Shown here: positions 53,893 to 63,983 of the stretch, in pieces
Layout: every line of letters begins with the position of its first letter
How positions within the stretch are numbered: the stretch's first letter is position 1
Assembly: GCF_014851395.1 (NCBI RefSeq)
Contig: NW_024041150.1
Coordinates: 43,822,829 to 43,886,828, forward strand
Direction: 5' to 3'
Source of the DNA: Micropterus salmoides
Lineage: Eukaryota > Chordata > Actinopteri > Centrarchiformes > Centrarchidae
DNA: 64,000 nt
Position numbers and translations under genes: made by a program
Notes under the pieces: model-generated
Databases searched by the model: none
Told to the model about the DNA's origin: nothing
What the model saw: only the letters and a program-made list of their open reading frames with translations

Positions 53893-56742
53893 ATGACCCG
53901 ACCAAATATGGACCCAGCGGACATTGTTAAATTGCCCAGCACCTGGGAGGAACTGGGGGTGCCTAAAGAGGAGCTAACAGCCGAGGAGCCGCAGTTTTTT
54001 GAGTTACTCTCTAATATGTGGAGAACGGACCCAGAAATGGCCCTGCTCGTTGCCTCCTCCCGATGGAGAAGGTCTTTTGAATTTGAGACTGTGTCGAGAC
54101 TTTGCTCTGCAACCCCCCAGTGTGTGACTGCTAAGCCTGCTAGCCCCGAGCCCCGGCCTGCCGGCTGCACGCAGGGAAGCATCCACTCGTCCTGCCCAAC
54201 TGGCGCTGCCAGTCGCCAGCCTGATCCGCCAGTCTCCAGCTCGGCTAGCGTTGCTAGTCCTCAGCCTGTCCCCGGTGCTGCTAGCTCCAGGACTTGTTCC
54301 CGGCCTGCTAGCTGCAGGGTGGGAGGCTTCTTCCTCTCCCGGCCTTCTAGCACCCAGCCTGCTAGTCGCCTGCCTAATTCCCTCCCAGCTAGCGCTGCTA
54401 GCCGCCCGCCTGGTCATCTCCCTCCTGTGTTGGCTCCATCATCCGGACTGGTTGGGGACTCCTGGACATCTAGCTCTCTGGTCTCCTTTTTGATGGACTT
54501 GCCGTTAGAACCAGAGAGCCCTAGGATTGCTAGTTCCCAACCAGTCAGCCAACCAGCTCGGAGTCGACCAGCTAGCCTATGGCCTGATAGCCTGGAGGCT
54601 AGGCTCCCCCCGGAGTCCTCCTTCGAGGGAAGTCGCCTGGCCATCTTTTCGGGTTCCCGTGGTGGTCATCGGAGGCGACCAGGTCACCAGCAGCGACCGG
54701 TCTGCAACCAGCGTGATCCCAGGCCAGCTAGTGCTACTAGCTTTGTGCCTGCCCACCTGCCTGATCCCCGGCCTGCTAGCGCTGCTAGCAGCCAGCCTGA
54801 TCACCAGCTGACTCCTGTTCCTTCGTCGGTGGTCCGACCAACGCCAGCTTCGTTGGTGGCCCAGCCGACTCCTGTTCCCTTGTCGGTGGTCCGACCAACA
54901 CCAGCTTTGTTGGTGGTCCAGCCGACTCTTGTTCCTCGTGCTCCGTCGGTGGTCCGACCGGCACCTGCTTCACCGGTGGCCCAGCCGACTCCTGTTCCCC
55001 CGTCAGTGGTCCGACCGGCACCTGCTTCGCCGGTGGCCCAGCCGACTCCTGTTCCCTCGTCGGTGGTCCGACCGGCACCTGCTTCGCCGGTGGCCCAGCC
55101 GACTCCTGTTCCCTTGTCGGTGGTCCGACCAACACCAGCTTTGTTGGTGGTCCAGCCGACTCTTGTTCCTCGTGCTCCGTCGGTGGTCCGACCGGCACCT
55201 GCTTCGCCGGTGGCCCAGCCGACTCCTGTTCCCCCGTCGGTGGTCCGACCGGCACCTGCTTCGCCGGTGGCCCAGCCGACTCCTGTTCCCCCGTCGGTGG
55301 TCCGACCAGCACCTGCTTCGCCGGTGGCCCAGCCGACTCCTGTTCCCTCGTCGGTGGTCCGACCGGCACCTGCTTCGCCGGTGGCCCAGCCGACTCCTGT
55401 TCCCTCGTCGGTGATCCGACCAACTCCAGCTCCTCGTGTCCGTTCCATGGTCCTCAGCCCAGCTGCTCAGTCCGTGGACCTCAGCTCAGCTGTCCAGTCG
55501 GTGGTCAGACCGACTCCAGCTCCTCGTGTCCGGTCTATGGTCCTCAGCGCAGCTGCTCAGTCGGTGTTCAGACCGACTCCAGCTCCTCGTGTCCGGCCCA
55601 TGGTCCTCAGCCCAGCTGTCCAGTCGGTGGTCAGACCGACTCCAGCTCCTCGTGTCCGGCCCATGGTCCTCAGCCCAGCTGTCCAGTCGGTGGTCAGACC
55701 GTCTCCAGCACCTCGTGTCCGGTCCATGGTCCCCAGCCCAGCTGCTCAGTCGGTGTTCAGACCGACTCCAGCTCCTCGTGTCCGGTCCATGGTCCCCAGC
55801 CCAGCTGCTCAGTCGGTGTTCAGACCGACTCCAGCTCCTCGTGTCCGGTCCATGGTCCTCAGCCCAGCTGTCCAGTCGGTGGTCAGACCGACTCCAGCTC
55901 CTCGTGTCCGGCCCATGGTCCTCAGCCCAGCTGTCCAGTCGGTGGTCAGACCGACTCCAGCACCTCGTGTCCGGTCCATGGTCCCCAGCCCAGCTGCTCA
56001 GTCGGTGTTCAGACCGACTCCAGCTCCTCGTGTCCGGTCCATGGTCCTCAGCCCAGCTGCTCAGTTCTCGGACCTCAGCCCAGCTGCGGCTCCAGAGCAC
56101 CAGATCTTTGGGTGCCGACCTCTGGAGAGGTCTTGCCGTCGGCCTCCCGCTTGGCCTCCAGTGGGTTTCCAGCCTATTTGTTGGCCTTCCTGCCGTCCCC
56201 CGGAACAGTCCGGCCTCCAGGGCCGTACTCCGGGACGGCCACCTGAACTCTGTGGACCCTCTGGTCCTCCCGCCCAGTTGGGTCGTCCTCCCAGACGACC
56301 TCCTGGACGTTGTTGCCTCCCTGTTCTGCCCGGCCTGTTGGGTCGTCCTCCGGGACGGCCTCCTGAACTCTGTTCTCCCCCTGATTTGCCCGGCCTCATG
56401 GGTCACCCTCCGGGACGACCCCCTGAACTCTGTTGCCCACCTGGTCCGTTGGGTTATCCTCCTGGACGCCCCCCTGAACTTTTGTTCACCTCTGAACTGC
56501 CTTTCCCTGCCGGTAGTTGGCCCTTTGGGACTTTTGGTTTTGTTTTTCTGGCCCTCCACCTGGCCTCCCTCCGCCCACCCTGGGCCGGCTTGACCTGTTT
56601 GTGTTTTTTTTTTTTGTTTGTGATGTTTCATTTTAGGACGTCAGGTGCCGTCCTTTTGAGGGAGGGGTACTGTCACACTCTGCATTTCTGTCTCTGTTTT
56701 CCCCTACACTCGCTCTCTCTCTCCCTGCCTGTGTCTCATTAG
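53893..56742 (+). CDS. Proline-rich Gag-like protein of the LTR element
   Basis: The frame probably starts at ATG 53893 (MTRPNMDPADIVKLPSTWEE) or ATG 53908 (MDPAD); the frame is also open upstream through the LTR end. The N-terminal 90 residues are polar and carry ELLSNMWRTDPEMALLVASS, a style seen in Gag-like proteins of fish LTR elements. The rest is Pro/Ser/Val-rich with two arrays of in-frame repeats (54826-55407, 19-residue unit; 55408-56064, 21-residue unit). Further on is a Cys/Pro stretch with the repeated word PPGRPPEL. There is no zinc knuckle of CCHC type. The frame runs through the polypurine tract into the 3' LTR. No other domain was recognised. Confidence 0.7.
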   Translation: MTRPNMDPADIVKLPSTWEELGVPKEELTAEEPQFFELLSNMWRTDPEMALLVASSRWRRSFEFETVSRLCSATPQCVTAKPASPEPRPAGCTQGSIHSSCPTGAASRQPDPPVSSSASVASPQPVPGAASSRTCSRPASCRVGGFFLSRPSSTQPASRLPNSLPASAASRPPGHLPPVLAPSSGLVGDSWTSSSLVSFLMDLPLEPESPRIASSQPVSQPARSRPASLWPDSLEARLPPESSFEGSRLAIFSGSRGGHRRRPGHQQRPVCNQRDPRPASATSFVPAHLPDPRPASAASSQPDHQLTPVPSSVVRPTPASLVAQPTPVPLSVVRPTPALLVVQPTLVPRAPSVVRPAPASPVAQPTPVPPSVVRPAPASPVAQPTPVPSSVVRPAPASPVAQPTPVPLSVVRPTPALLVVQPTLVPRAPSVVRPAPASPVAQPTPVPPSVVRPAPASPVAQPTPVPPSVVRPAPASPVAQPTPVPSSVVRPAPASPVAQPTPVPSSVIRPTPAPRVRSMVLSPAAQSVDLSSAVQSVVRPTPAPRVRSMVLSAAAQSVFRPTPAPRVRPMVLSPAVQSVVRPTPAPRVRPMVLSPAVQSVVRPSPAPRVRSMVPSPAAQSVFRPTPAPRVRSMVPSPAAQSVFRPTPAPRVRSMVLSPAVQSVVRPTPAPRVRPMVLSPAVQSVVRPTPAPRVRSMVPSPAAQSVFRPTPAPRVRSMVLSPAAQFSDLSPAAAPEHQIFGCRPLERSCRRPPAWPPVGFQPICWPSCRPPEQSGLQGRTPGRPPELCGPSGPPAQLGRPPRRPPGRCCLPVLPGLLGRPPGRPPELCSPPDLPGLMGHPPGRPPELCCPPGPLGYPPGRPPELLFTSELPFPAGSWPFGTFGFVFLALHLASLRPPWAGLTCLCFFFLFVMFHFRTSGAVLLREGYCHTLHFCLCFPLHSLSLSLPVSH
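54826..55407 (+). repeat. Coding minisatellite 1 in the gag frame (57/63 bp units)
   Basis: Ten units: eight of 57 bp (SVVRPAPASPVAQPTPVPP type) and two of 63 bp that add RA-type residues (SVVRPTPALLVVQPTLVPRA). The two long units are separated by three short ones, so a higher-order duplication is visible. Confidence 0.95.
55408..56064 (+). repeat. Coding minisatellite 2 in the gag frame (63 bp units)
   Basis: One 90 bp leading unit and nine 63 bp units of SVVRPTPAPRVRPMVLSPAV type. Alternation of SVV/SVF, RS/RP and AVQ/AAQ variants along the array shows unequal exchange in blocks. Confidence 0.95.
56658..56670 (+). promoter_or_regulatory. Polypurine tract before the 3' LTR
   Basis: GAGGGAGGGGTAC lies directly before the 3' LTR, as needed for plus-strand priming. 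Confidence 0.8.
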
Positions 56743-56992
56743 CCTCATGTCTTTCACCTGTGTTGCTCCCGCCCTGCTCGTTAGTCCCTGTGTGTATATA
56801 TAACTGGTGTTTCTGTCTTGTCTTTGTCGGGTCATTGTATGTTGTCACCCAGTGTTGCAGTTTGTCTCGTGTCGTCAGCCTTTTGGATTTCTGTTGGACA
56901 GCCGTTGTTTATTAAACCACTGAACCATACCTGCTCCGCTCTGTGTCCTGCTTTTGGGTCCTCCAACCTGCTCCACACCACCGATCGTGACA
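56671..56992 (+). repeat. 3' LTR
   Basis: 322 bp, same ends as the 5' LTR. Confidence 0.93.
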
Positions 56993-56997
56993 CAGAG

Positions 56998-57367
56998 TAC
57001 AGTTCAGGGGTTATCCAGATTTGGATACTTTTTCTGTCTCTATGTCGAACATAGGATCTTGGAGAGCAGCGTGGCTGGCTAATCTCGAGTCCACATAGAG
57101 ATGTATGGGTTTGTACAGGCTGAGGTAAGAATTGAGTCGGAAGAGGTAGATGGGTTGCGGTAAACCATACTGGTTGGTTTTGCTGCCTTTGAGGTGATTG
57201 ATGTGTGTGTCTGCGGATCGTATAGAAATGTCGACCATGGTGGCATAAATACGTGGATGGTATTGGAGGCTGGAGGCAGTGAACTCTGAGCACTGCAAGA
57301 AGCCAAAATATGCCTGTGGAAACATGTATTTAAGGACTCTGTCCTTGAATGGAGTCAGATAACCCAA
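56998..57367 (-). pseudogene. DIRS tyrosine recombinase, N-terminal part
   Basis: The minus-strand translation reads LTPFKDRVLKYMFPQAYFGF, then RIYATMVDISIRSADTHINH and YLFRLNSYLSLYKPIHLYVD, ending LASHAALQDPMFDIETEKVS. This is the core-binding and early catalytic part of a DIRS-type recombinase. It continues at 53558 once the LTR element is removed; a piece between the two seems deleted. Confidence 0.78.
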
Positions 57368-57962
57368 TCTGAGGGTCTAAATGCAGCAGGGTAAGAGGTC
57401 TGAAGTGAGGGGTAGACGTTTTGGCAAGGGACGTGTTTCAGCCTTGCGGAAGCCTTTGGTTTGAATGCTAATGTGTGAGAGGGACAAAGCCAGGCAAGGT
57501 GCCCCTGTGGATAATTTGATGAAGTTGATTCCGCTGATGGAGACTTGTATGGTGGAAGATTTAATCTTGAGATTGGAATGAGCGAACGTGATGAAGATTG
57601 AGATGGTAATGATGTAGAGAGAAGAGAATGGGATGCCATGAGAGGCATGGAAAGCTTTAAATCAATTCCATCCAGTCAGGTAAGAAGAAAGCGTCTGCTG
57701 AGCGACGCGGTTGAGGATGGTGTCTCGGGAAATCGTTCCCATTGTTACGGAAAACGGTGGGACTGGAGTCGGAAAGGGGTCGGAAGCTGGCACCAATCGC
57801 TTGAATTTCTGGAAAGAAAAATGAGAGAGTCAGCAATGGTGTTTTTGTGGCCTGGGATATGGGATGCTCAGATGATGAATTGGTGATGCGCTGAAACCAA
57901 GGTGAGCCTCCGCATGAATTGCATTATGTCTGGGCAATGGGCCCGTCCTTTGTTAATTATGT

Positions 57963-58492
57963 CTACCACTGCACTTTTGTCGGAGTAGATGGACCATTTA
58001 GACCCCCCAAAGAATGGCTAGAGGAAGGAGAGAGGGCCAAAAATTCAGGCGGCCAGTCAGCCACGAACCAACTACCGCTGTAGTAGCTGCCAATGCCAAC
58101 AGAAGGGGCAGCATCTGTGAAGATCTGAATATCTTCTGCCTTGGTGACGTGGTCGGCGTCGAGTGAGATGCCGTTCCAGGATGAAAGGAAAAGCCGAAAA
58201 GGTGCCAGTAATCGTGGTGAATGGAAAGCACTGGTGACATCTGCCTTGGAAAGCCAAGCTTCTTGCCCTGTGGTGCGGATGAGGGATATGGCGTGATCGA
58301 TGCTTGAATATTGCATAGAAAAGTCGGAGCTCCGCATAACTTGTTGAAGATGTTAATGCTCAGGACAGTGGAGCTGTGTAGGGAAGATAGGTCAATGATT
58401 AGTTGCTTTTTTCCAGAACATTTCCTAGTGGCCACGCCAATGGGACTTATTCTGAACGTGGGAAACGGTGGGCTGGAAAATGGGTCTATCAT
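57963..58492 (-). pseudogene. DIRS reverse transcriptase and RNase H, internally deleted
   Basis: Minus-strand frames give FPTFRISPIGVATRKCSGKK, LIIDLSSLHSS and YSSIDHAISLIRTTGQEAWL, then SKADVTSAF (motif A). Next come HHDYWHLFGF in another frame and, after a deletion of the palm, AEDIQIFTDAAPSVGIGSYY with GSWFVADWPPEF (RNase H, TDAA motif). The YVDD box is missing. Confidence 0.8.
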
Positions 58493-58498
58493 GAAGGT

Positions 58499-59888
58499 TT
58501 ATTTGGTTTCTTTAGCCAGGAGTTTGTCGACTGTGTCAGGGTCGGTGATGCCTGACTGCAAGTTGTGGCATGCATATGATGAATGTGGTATGGCTAGTAA
58601 GCCTGGCTGGAAGCCTTGTGTGAAGCCCTGTATGAGGTAATTGACTGATCTGGGTGATTCTTTAAGTCTGTGGCTAGTGCATGGATTTGAATGAGGGTGT
58701 TGACTTACACTTACACGCTGTTCTGGGTAGGGTTGTGGGGGCAGGTTGTTCTGGCATGGGCACCACCACACAAAGAGCATGTGTGCAAGAATCTGCAACT
58801 AGAAACAGAGCAGCCTAGGTCATTGAAATTGTTGCACACCATCCTTCCTGCCTGGAAGAGGACTGGTCTGCCTCTCCTATCGCATCCTATCCTATCAATG
58901 CATTGTGGGAGAAGGCCACGGGTGGTAGGCTGCGTGCAGGCTGGTTTGGGAATGATTGATGGTGGGGGGGCTGTGAGGGGCTGGCTACGGGAAACGATTG
59001 GGTTTCGAGGGTGTGCAGCTGGGACGTGAGGCAGAGAGACGGTGAGGGTGCATGCTGAGGCCGGATGTGATGGATGCACGGCACAAAGGTTGCAGTTCAA
59101 GGAGGGTCATGCTGCAAAGATGCAGCAAAAAAGCTTGGTGTCTAGAGTGCCCCAGTATGTCCCTTGAATGAATTGCTGCAGGCATCCAGCAGCTTGGGAT
59201 GAAAAGAGGACGTGGTAAGTGTAGAAACCATTTCTGCCGAACTGCAAGGCCAGGTCTAAAATCAGGGAGAGTTAATCGTCCAGCTCTGACCTGTGGTCAG
59301 GAAAAACTAAACAAATGGTGTTGCGGTACAAAGAAAAAGAGAAGGCGAATTCTGCTAAGTTCTTTGGATCTGGTGGGAATTAGTTGCTTAAGTTCAATAG
59401 GGCCGATAGCAGTTTGCAGTTCCCTGGGAATAAGCGGGTTATGTAAAGATAAAGTAATAAGGGAAGCGAGGTCAATGTGGTTATTGGCTAGAATTTGTTG
59501 CCTGAGTGAGGGTGACACTGGGGATGGTCTGGCCCCGGGGGGGCTGTGGTAGCCGGTATTGAGGCATAAAGGACTGATAGGGCCAGAGGAGATGGGAAAG
59601 GAAAAGTAGGAACAAAGGAAGAGGAAAGGATTCTTTGATGGGGGGATGCATGTGCTCGGGTTGATAGTGCTGTTTGAGAAGTAGAGAAGGGACGAAAAAG
59701 AGGCTGGGGTTCAGCTGGGTTTGATACGACCTGGCCCTGTGTGATGTGTGGTTGTATTTGGCGTCTTTTGCTGTGGGATGCGCCGCAGAGTCGTTGGCAT
59801 TTCCCCAGAAGTAACACTGGTGACCCGGAAGTGCTGGGGAAGCTTGGCGTCGGAGAGATGTATGTTCTAGCGATTCCTTGTACTGCAA
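58499..59888 (-). pseudogene. DIRS gag-like region
   Basis: Minus-strand words: LITLSLHNPLIPRELQTAIG then PIELKQLIPTRSKELS (59300-59460), and GRPVLFQAGRMVCNNFNDLG then CRFLHTCSLCGGAHARTTCP (58720-58850), the Cys-rich end of DIRS-type Gag. A possible knuckle remnant (CYFWGNANDSAAH) is at about 59770-59820. Stops and frameshifts break it. Confidence 0.65.
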
Positions 59889-59890
59889 AT

Positions 59891-60566
59891 CACAACAACA
59901 GTTATCTCACAGCGCTTTTCATAAAAGAGCAGGTCTAGACCGTACTCTATGATGCTATTTACAGAAGCCCAACAGTTCCCACCAAGACCAAGCACTAGGC
60001 GACAGAGGCAAGGAAAAGGGTGGGCGGCCATCTGCCTCGACCGGTTGGGGTGAAGGAGAGAGAGGGAGAGAGAGAGCGAGAGAGAGGGGAGGGAGGCAGC
60101 CTACACAATATACACACAGAGGTACAGACAGTAAAGGTGATGTTGCTATAGACTAAATGAAAAATGGTACAGATATTTATAGTAGTGTTAATGGTAACAG
60201 TCGTAATGTTAATGATTATAATAATAATAACAATAGGTCTAGTAACAATAGTCGTTGCAGCAGAGGGTGTCGAGCAGGAACACGGGGGCAGCAGGTGACC
60301 CGCAACCACAGATCCAGACTCCACAGCTCCAGAGCCAGAAACACCTGCAGGAAGTGATAGGAGGAGAGAGGAGAGGGACGAGAAAGCACAAGACTACCGG
60401 AAAGGGGAGAAGTTGTGTTAGTAACATGCAATAATGGGATGAGGTTGCATACAGAGGGAGAAAAAGTAGAGGAGAGAGGAGCTCAGTGCATCATGGGAAA
60501 TCCCCCGGCAGTCTAGGCCTATAGCAGCATAACTAAGGGATGGTTCAGGACTCACCTGAGCCAGCC
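59891..60566 (-). other. 3' UTR of the L2-type LINE
   Basis: Non-coding on the minus strand, with a TTA/ATT repeat near 60215-60240 and a CT-rich tract near 60055-60095. No gene was seen. Confidence 0.65.
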
Positions 60567-62228
60567 CTAACTATAAGCTTTATCAAAGAGGAAAGTCTTA
60601 AGCCTACTCTTAAATGTGGAGATGGTGTCTGCCTCCTGAACCCAAACTGGAACCTGGTTCCACTGGAGAGGAGCTTGATAGCTGAACGCTCTGGCTCCTA
60701 GTCTACTTTTGGAGACTCTAGGAACCACAAGTAACCCTGCATTCTGGGAGCGCAGTGCTCTGATGGGGTAGTAAGGTACTATGAGCTCTTTAAGATAAGA
60801 TGGTGCCTGACCATTAAGAGCTTTGTAGGTAAGAAGAATGATTTTAAATTCTATTCTGGATTTTACTGGAAGCCAATGCAAAGAAGCTAAAACAGGAGAA
60901 ATGTGATCTCTTTTCCTGGTTCCTGTCAGAACACGTGCTGCAGCATTCTGGATCAGCTGAAAAGTGTTAATGGACTTTTTCGAGCAGCCTGATAATAAGG
61001 AATTGCAGTAATCCAGCCTAGAAGTAAAAAATGCATGGACTAGTTCATCATTTTTAGACAGGATGTTCCTGATTTTCACAATATTACGTAGGTGAAAAAA
61101 GGCGGTCCTTGAAATTTGCTTGTCCTGATCAAAGATAACTCCAAGATTCCTCACAGTGTTCCTGGAGGCCAGGGCGATGCCATCAAGGGAAACTATATCT
61201 TTAGATAATGCGTCATGGAGGTGTTTAGGCCCCAGAACAATAACTTCAGTTTTATCTGAGTTTAACATTAGAAAATTACAAGTCATCCAGGTTTTAACAT
61301 CCTGAAGGCACATTTGAAGTTTAGCTAACTGATGAGTTTCATCTGGCTTGATGGATAGATATAACTGAGTATCATCTGCATAACAATGAAAGCTTATGGA
61401 ATATTTCCTGATAATATTGCCTAAAGGAAGCATATATAAAGAGAAGGAGGATTGGTCCGAGGACAGAACCTTGAGGAACTCCATGACTAACTTTGGCGTT
61501 CATGGAGGACTCATCGTTAACATGTACAAACTGAAATCGATCTGATAAATAGGACTTAAGCCAGCTTAGAGCGGTTCCTTTAATACCAATGAAATGTTCC
61601 AGTCTCTGCAATAGGATCTGATGGTCAATGGTATCAAATGCAGCACTAAGATCTAATAAAACCAGTACAGAGACAAGTCCTTTGTCTGATGCAATAAGGA
61701 GGTCGTTAGTAATTTTCACCAGTGCTGTCTCTGTGCTATGATGAGCTCTAAATCCTGACTGAAAATCCTCAAATAAACTATTGTTCTGTAGAAAGTCACA
61801 CAGCTGTTTAGCAACTGCTTTCTCCAGAGAGAAATGGAAGGTTAGATATAGGTCTATAGTTGGCTAAAACATTCGGATCAAGTTTGGGCTTTTTCAGAAG
61901 AGGTTTAATTACAGCTACTTTAAAGTACTGTGGTACATAGCCTGTTGATAAAGATAGATTGATCATATCTAGTATAGAAGTGCTGACTAAGGGTAAAACA
62001 TCTTTAAGCAACCTAGTCGGGGTCTAAGAGGCAGGTTGATGGTTTAGATGAAGAAATTATTGAAGTTAGTTGGTAAAGATTGAGGGAAGCAAAACAGTCT
62101 AAACATGTATCTGGTTCTACAGCTGTTTCTAAGGTTCCTGAGTTAAGAGATAAGTTGGTGCCAGTTGAGGGCAGGTCTTGGTGAATTTCGTCTCTAATAG
62201 CTAGAATTTTATCATTAAAGAAGCTCAT
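60567..62228 (-). pseudogene. L2-type ORF2, reverse transcriptase and C-terminus
   Basis: Words in order: NLYQLTSIISSSKPSTCLLD; YFKVAVIKPLLKKPKLDPNV then LANYRPISNLPFLS; VLVLLDLSAAFDTIDHQILL (motif A); SHGVPQGSVLGPILLLFIYA; SFHCYADDTQLYLSIKP (YADD); NLGVIFDQDKQ; LIQNAAARVLTGTRKRDHIS; SLHWLPVKSRIEFKIILLTY; FKSRLKTFLFDKAYS-stop. Frameshifts lie near 62010, 61800 and 61480. The catalytic Asp residues are all present, so the decay is recent. Confidence 0.86.
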
Positions 62229-62509
62229 GAAGTCGAAACTACTGAGAACTATGGGAATACTTGGCTCAATAGAGCTGTGACTCTCTGTCAGCCTGGCTAC
62301 AGTGCTGAAAAGAAACCTGGGGTTGTTCCTATTTTCCTCTATTAATGACGAGTAGTACGCTGCTCTGGCATTACGGAGGGCCTTCCTATAAGTTTTAAGA
62401 CTATCTTGCCAAATTAAACGAGAATTTTCCAGTTTGGTGGAACGCTAATTCCTCTCAAGTTTCCACGATATTTGCTTTATTTTGCGAGTTTCAGTATTAT
62501 ACCATGGAG

Positions 62510-63106
62510 CTAACCGTCTAAAACCACTAAATGTTCAAATTCAATACCATACACCAAAACAAGGTCGAGGGTGTGGTTAAAACAGTGAGTCGGTTCATGA
62601 ACACTCTGAGAGAAGGCAATGGAATCTAACAGAGAGATAAACGCAGTACTAAAGCTGTCATTCTCAACGTCCACATGAATATTAAAATCCCCTACAATAA
62701 TAACTTTGTCCGTTTTAAGGACTAAAGTTGACAAAAACGCTGAAAATTCAGATAAGAATTCAGAGTACGGGCCAGGTGCTCAGTACACTATAACGAAGAG
62801 AATTGGTTGCAGTGATTTCCAACTTGGGTGCGAAAGACCAAGAAAAAGGCTTTCAAATGAGTTATAATTTAGTTTAGAGCTGATTAGTAGGCTAGAGTCG
62901 AAGATAGCTGCAACTCCACCTCATCGGCCTATGACTCGAGGAATGTGAGTATTAATATGACTGGGAGGGGTGGATTCATTTAGGCTAACATATTCTCCAT
63001 CACCCAGCCAGGTTTCAGTAAGACAAAATAAATCAATATCATAATCTGATATTAGTTCATTTACTAGTACAACTTTAGAAGAGAGAGATCTGATGTTTAA
63101 GTCCAC
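62510..63106 (-). pseudogene. L2-type ORF2, APE endonuclease
   Basis: Words: NIRSLSSKVVLVNELISDYD, then IDLFCLTETWLGDGEYVSLN (catalytic Glu in TETWL), KVIIVGDFNIHVDVENDSFS (GDFN) and HEPTHCFNHTLDLVLVYGIE. Frameshifts occur near 62930 and 62780, and the C-terminal SDH block was not read clearly. Confidence 0.8.
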
Positions 63107-63392
63107 ATTTAACTCTCCTATTCGTTTGCACTATTGCTCTTGTGGTTTTAATTTTTATGAGGTTTTTATGCACAGTTCCTCTTTTGTTTACCTTTGATTT
63201 AAATAATTTCGATGGTCGGGGGGCAGACTCCGTCACTATAGGATTTTCACTAAGTAACTCCTGAAATGGAGGAGCAGAGAAGTGTGTTAGACTGCAACTC
63301 TGCGTAGGGTTTTGGGTGGGTAACTGCTGAATTAGAAGGGCAGAGAAGTGTGTTAGACTGCGACTCTGCCTCCTGGTCTCAACTCTGGGTTG

Positions 63393-63983
63393 TCATGGAT
63401 TTGGTCCACTAATAAACTTGGAAATGAGAGCTGCTCCTTCCCAAGTGGGATGGATGCCGTCTCTCCGAATCAGACCAGGTCTTCCCCAGAAAGTCTGCCA
63501 ATGATCAACAAAGCCCACATCGTTTGCTGGACACCACCTCGACAACCAGCGGCGGAATGACGACATGCGGCTATACATGTCATCACTGGTCAGATTTTGC
63601 AGGGGTCCAGAGAAAACTTCGGTGTCCGACATTGTTTTTGCATATGTACACACCGACTCAACATCAATCTTAGTGACCTCCGATTGGCGTAACCGGGAGT
63701 CATTACCGCCGACGTGAATAACGATCTTACTGTATTTACGTTTATCCTTAGCCTGCAGTTTCAAATAAGACTCAGTGTCGCCCGCTCTGGCCCCAGGGAT
63801 GCACTTAACTATGGTCGATGGCTTCGCTAACTTCACGTTTCTCAAAATGGAGCTGCCAATGATCAGAGTTGGTTTCTCAGTGGGTGTGTCGCTGAGTGGG
63901 GAAAATCTGTTAGAAACGTGAACAGGTTGATGATGCCCCGTGGACTTTGAATGCTTACGACTATTCCTCCTTCGGACAGTCAC
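63393..63983 (-). CDS. LINE ORF1 with SGNH/GDSL-type esterase domain
   Basis: A 196-residue intact frame. After a basic N-terminus (TVRRRNSRKHSKSTGHHQ) comes the esterase fold: block I LIIGSSILRNVKL with the catalytic Ser (GSS), block III VIHVGGNDSRLRQ (GGND oxyanion motif) and block V IRRDGIHPTWEGA, with the Asp-x-x-His of the triad. ORF1 proteins with such an esterase are known from CR1- and L2-clade LINEs. The start may lie further upstream beyond the window. It is the best-preserved mobile-element gene in the window besides gag. Confidence 0.85.
   Translation of the reverse strand: MTVRRRNSRKHSKSTGHHQPVHVSNRFSPLSDTPTEKPTLIIGSSILRNVKLAKPSTIVKCIPGARAGDTESYLKLQAKDKRKYSKIVIHVGGNDSRLRQSEVTKIDVESVCTYAKTMSDTEVFSGPLQNLTSDDMYSRMSSFRRWLSRWCPANDVGFVDHWQTFWGRPGLIRRDGIHPTWEGAALISKFISGPNP

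Larger units (their letters stand above)
53559..56992 (+). mobile_element. Young LTR retrotransposon without pol (gag-only)
   Basis: Two LTRs (53559-53890 and 56671-56992) that start TGTCACACTCTG and end GATCGTGACA, with a 5 bp target duplication CAGAG at 53554-53558 and 56993-56997. The internal 2.8 kb holds one long frame and no protease, reverse transcriptase, RNase H or integrase. It must be mobilised by an autonomous relative. The insertion is in the recombinase gene of a DIRS element. Confidence 0.93.
53393..59890 (-). mobile_element. DIRS-type retrotransposon, split by an LTR element
   Basis: Minus-strand order from the right: gag-like (59.9-58.7 kb), reverse transcriptase and RNase H (58.5-57.96 kb), tyrosine recombinase (57.37-57.0 kb, continued at 53558-53393). 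The gag-only LTR retrotransposon 53559-56992 lies in the middle of the recombinase gene. Internal deletions and frameshifts are present. Terminal repeats of the DIRS element were not identified. Confidence 0.82.

Noticed and set aside
54785..56631. Long antisense frames and second plus frames across the gag repeats
   Set aside because: Repeat units are multiples of 3 bp and lack stops in several frames, so one stop-free unit opens the whole array. Only the frame that continues into the non-repeat N-terminus is taken as coding.
57638..59552. Plus-strand frames between 57.6 and 59.6 kb
   Set aside because: The minus strand has clear DIRS homology here; the plus frames are shadows.
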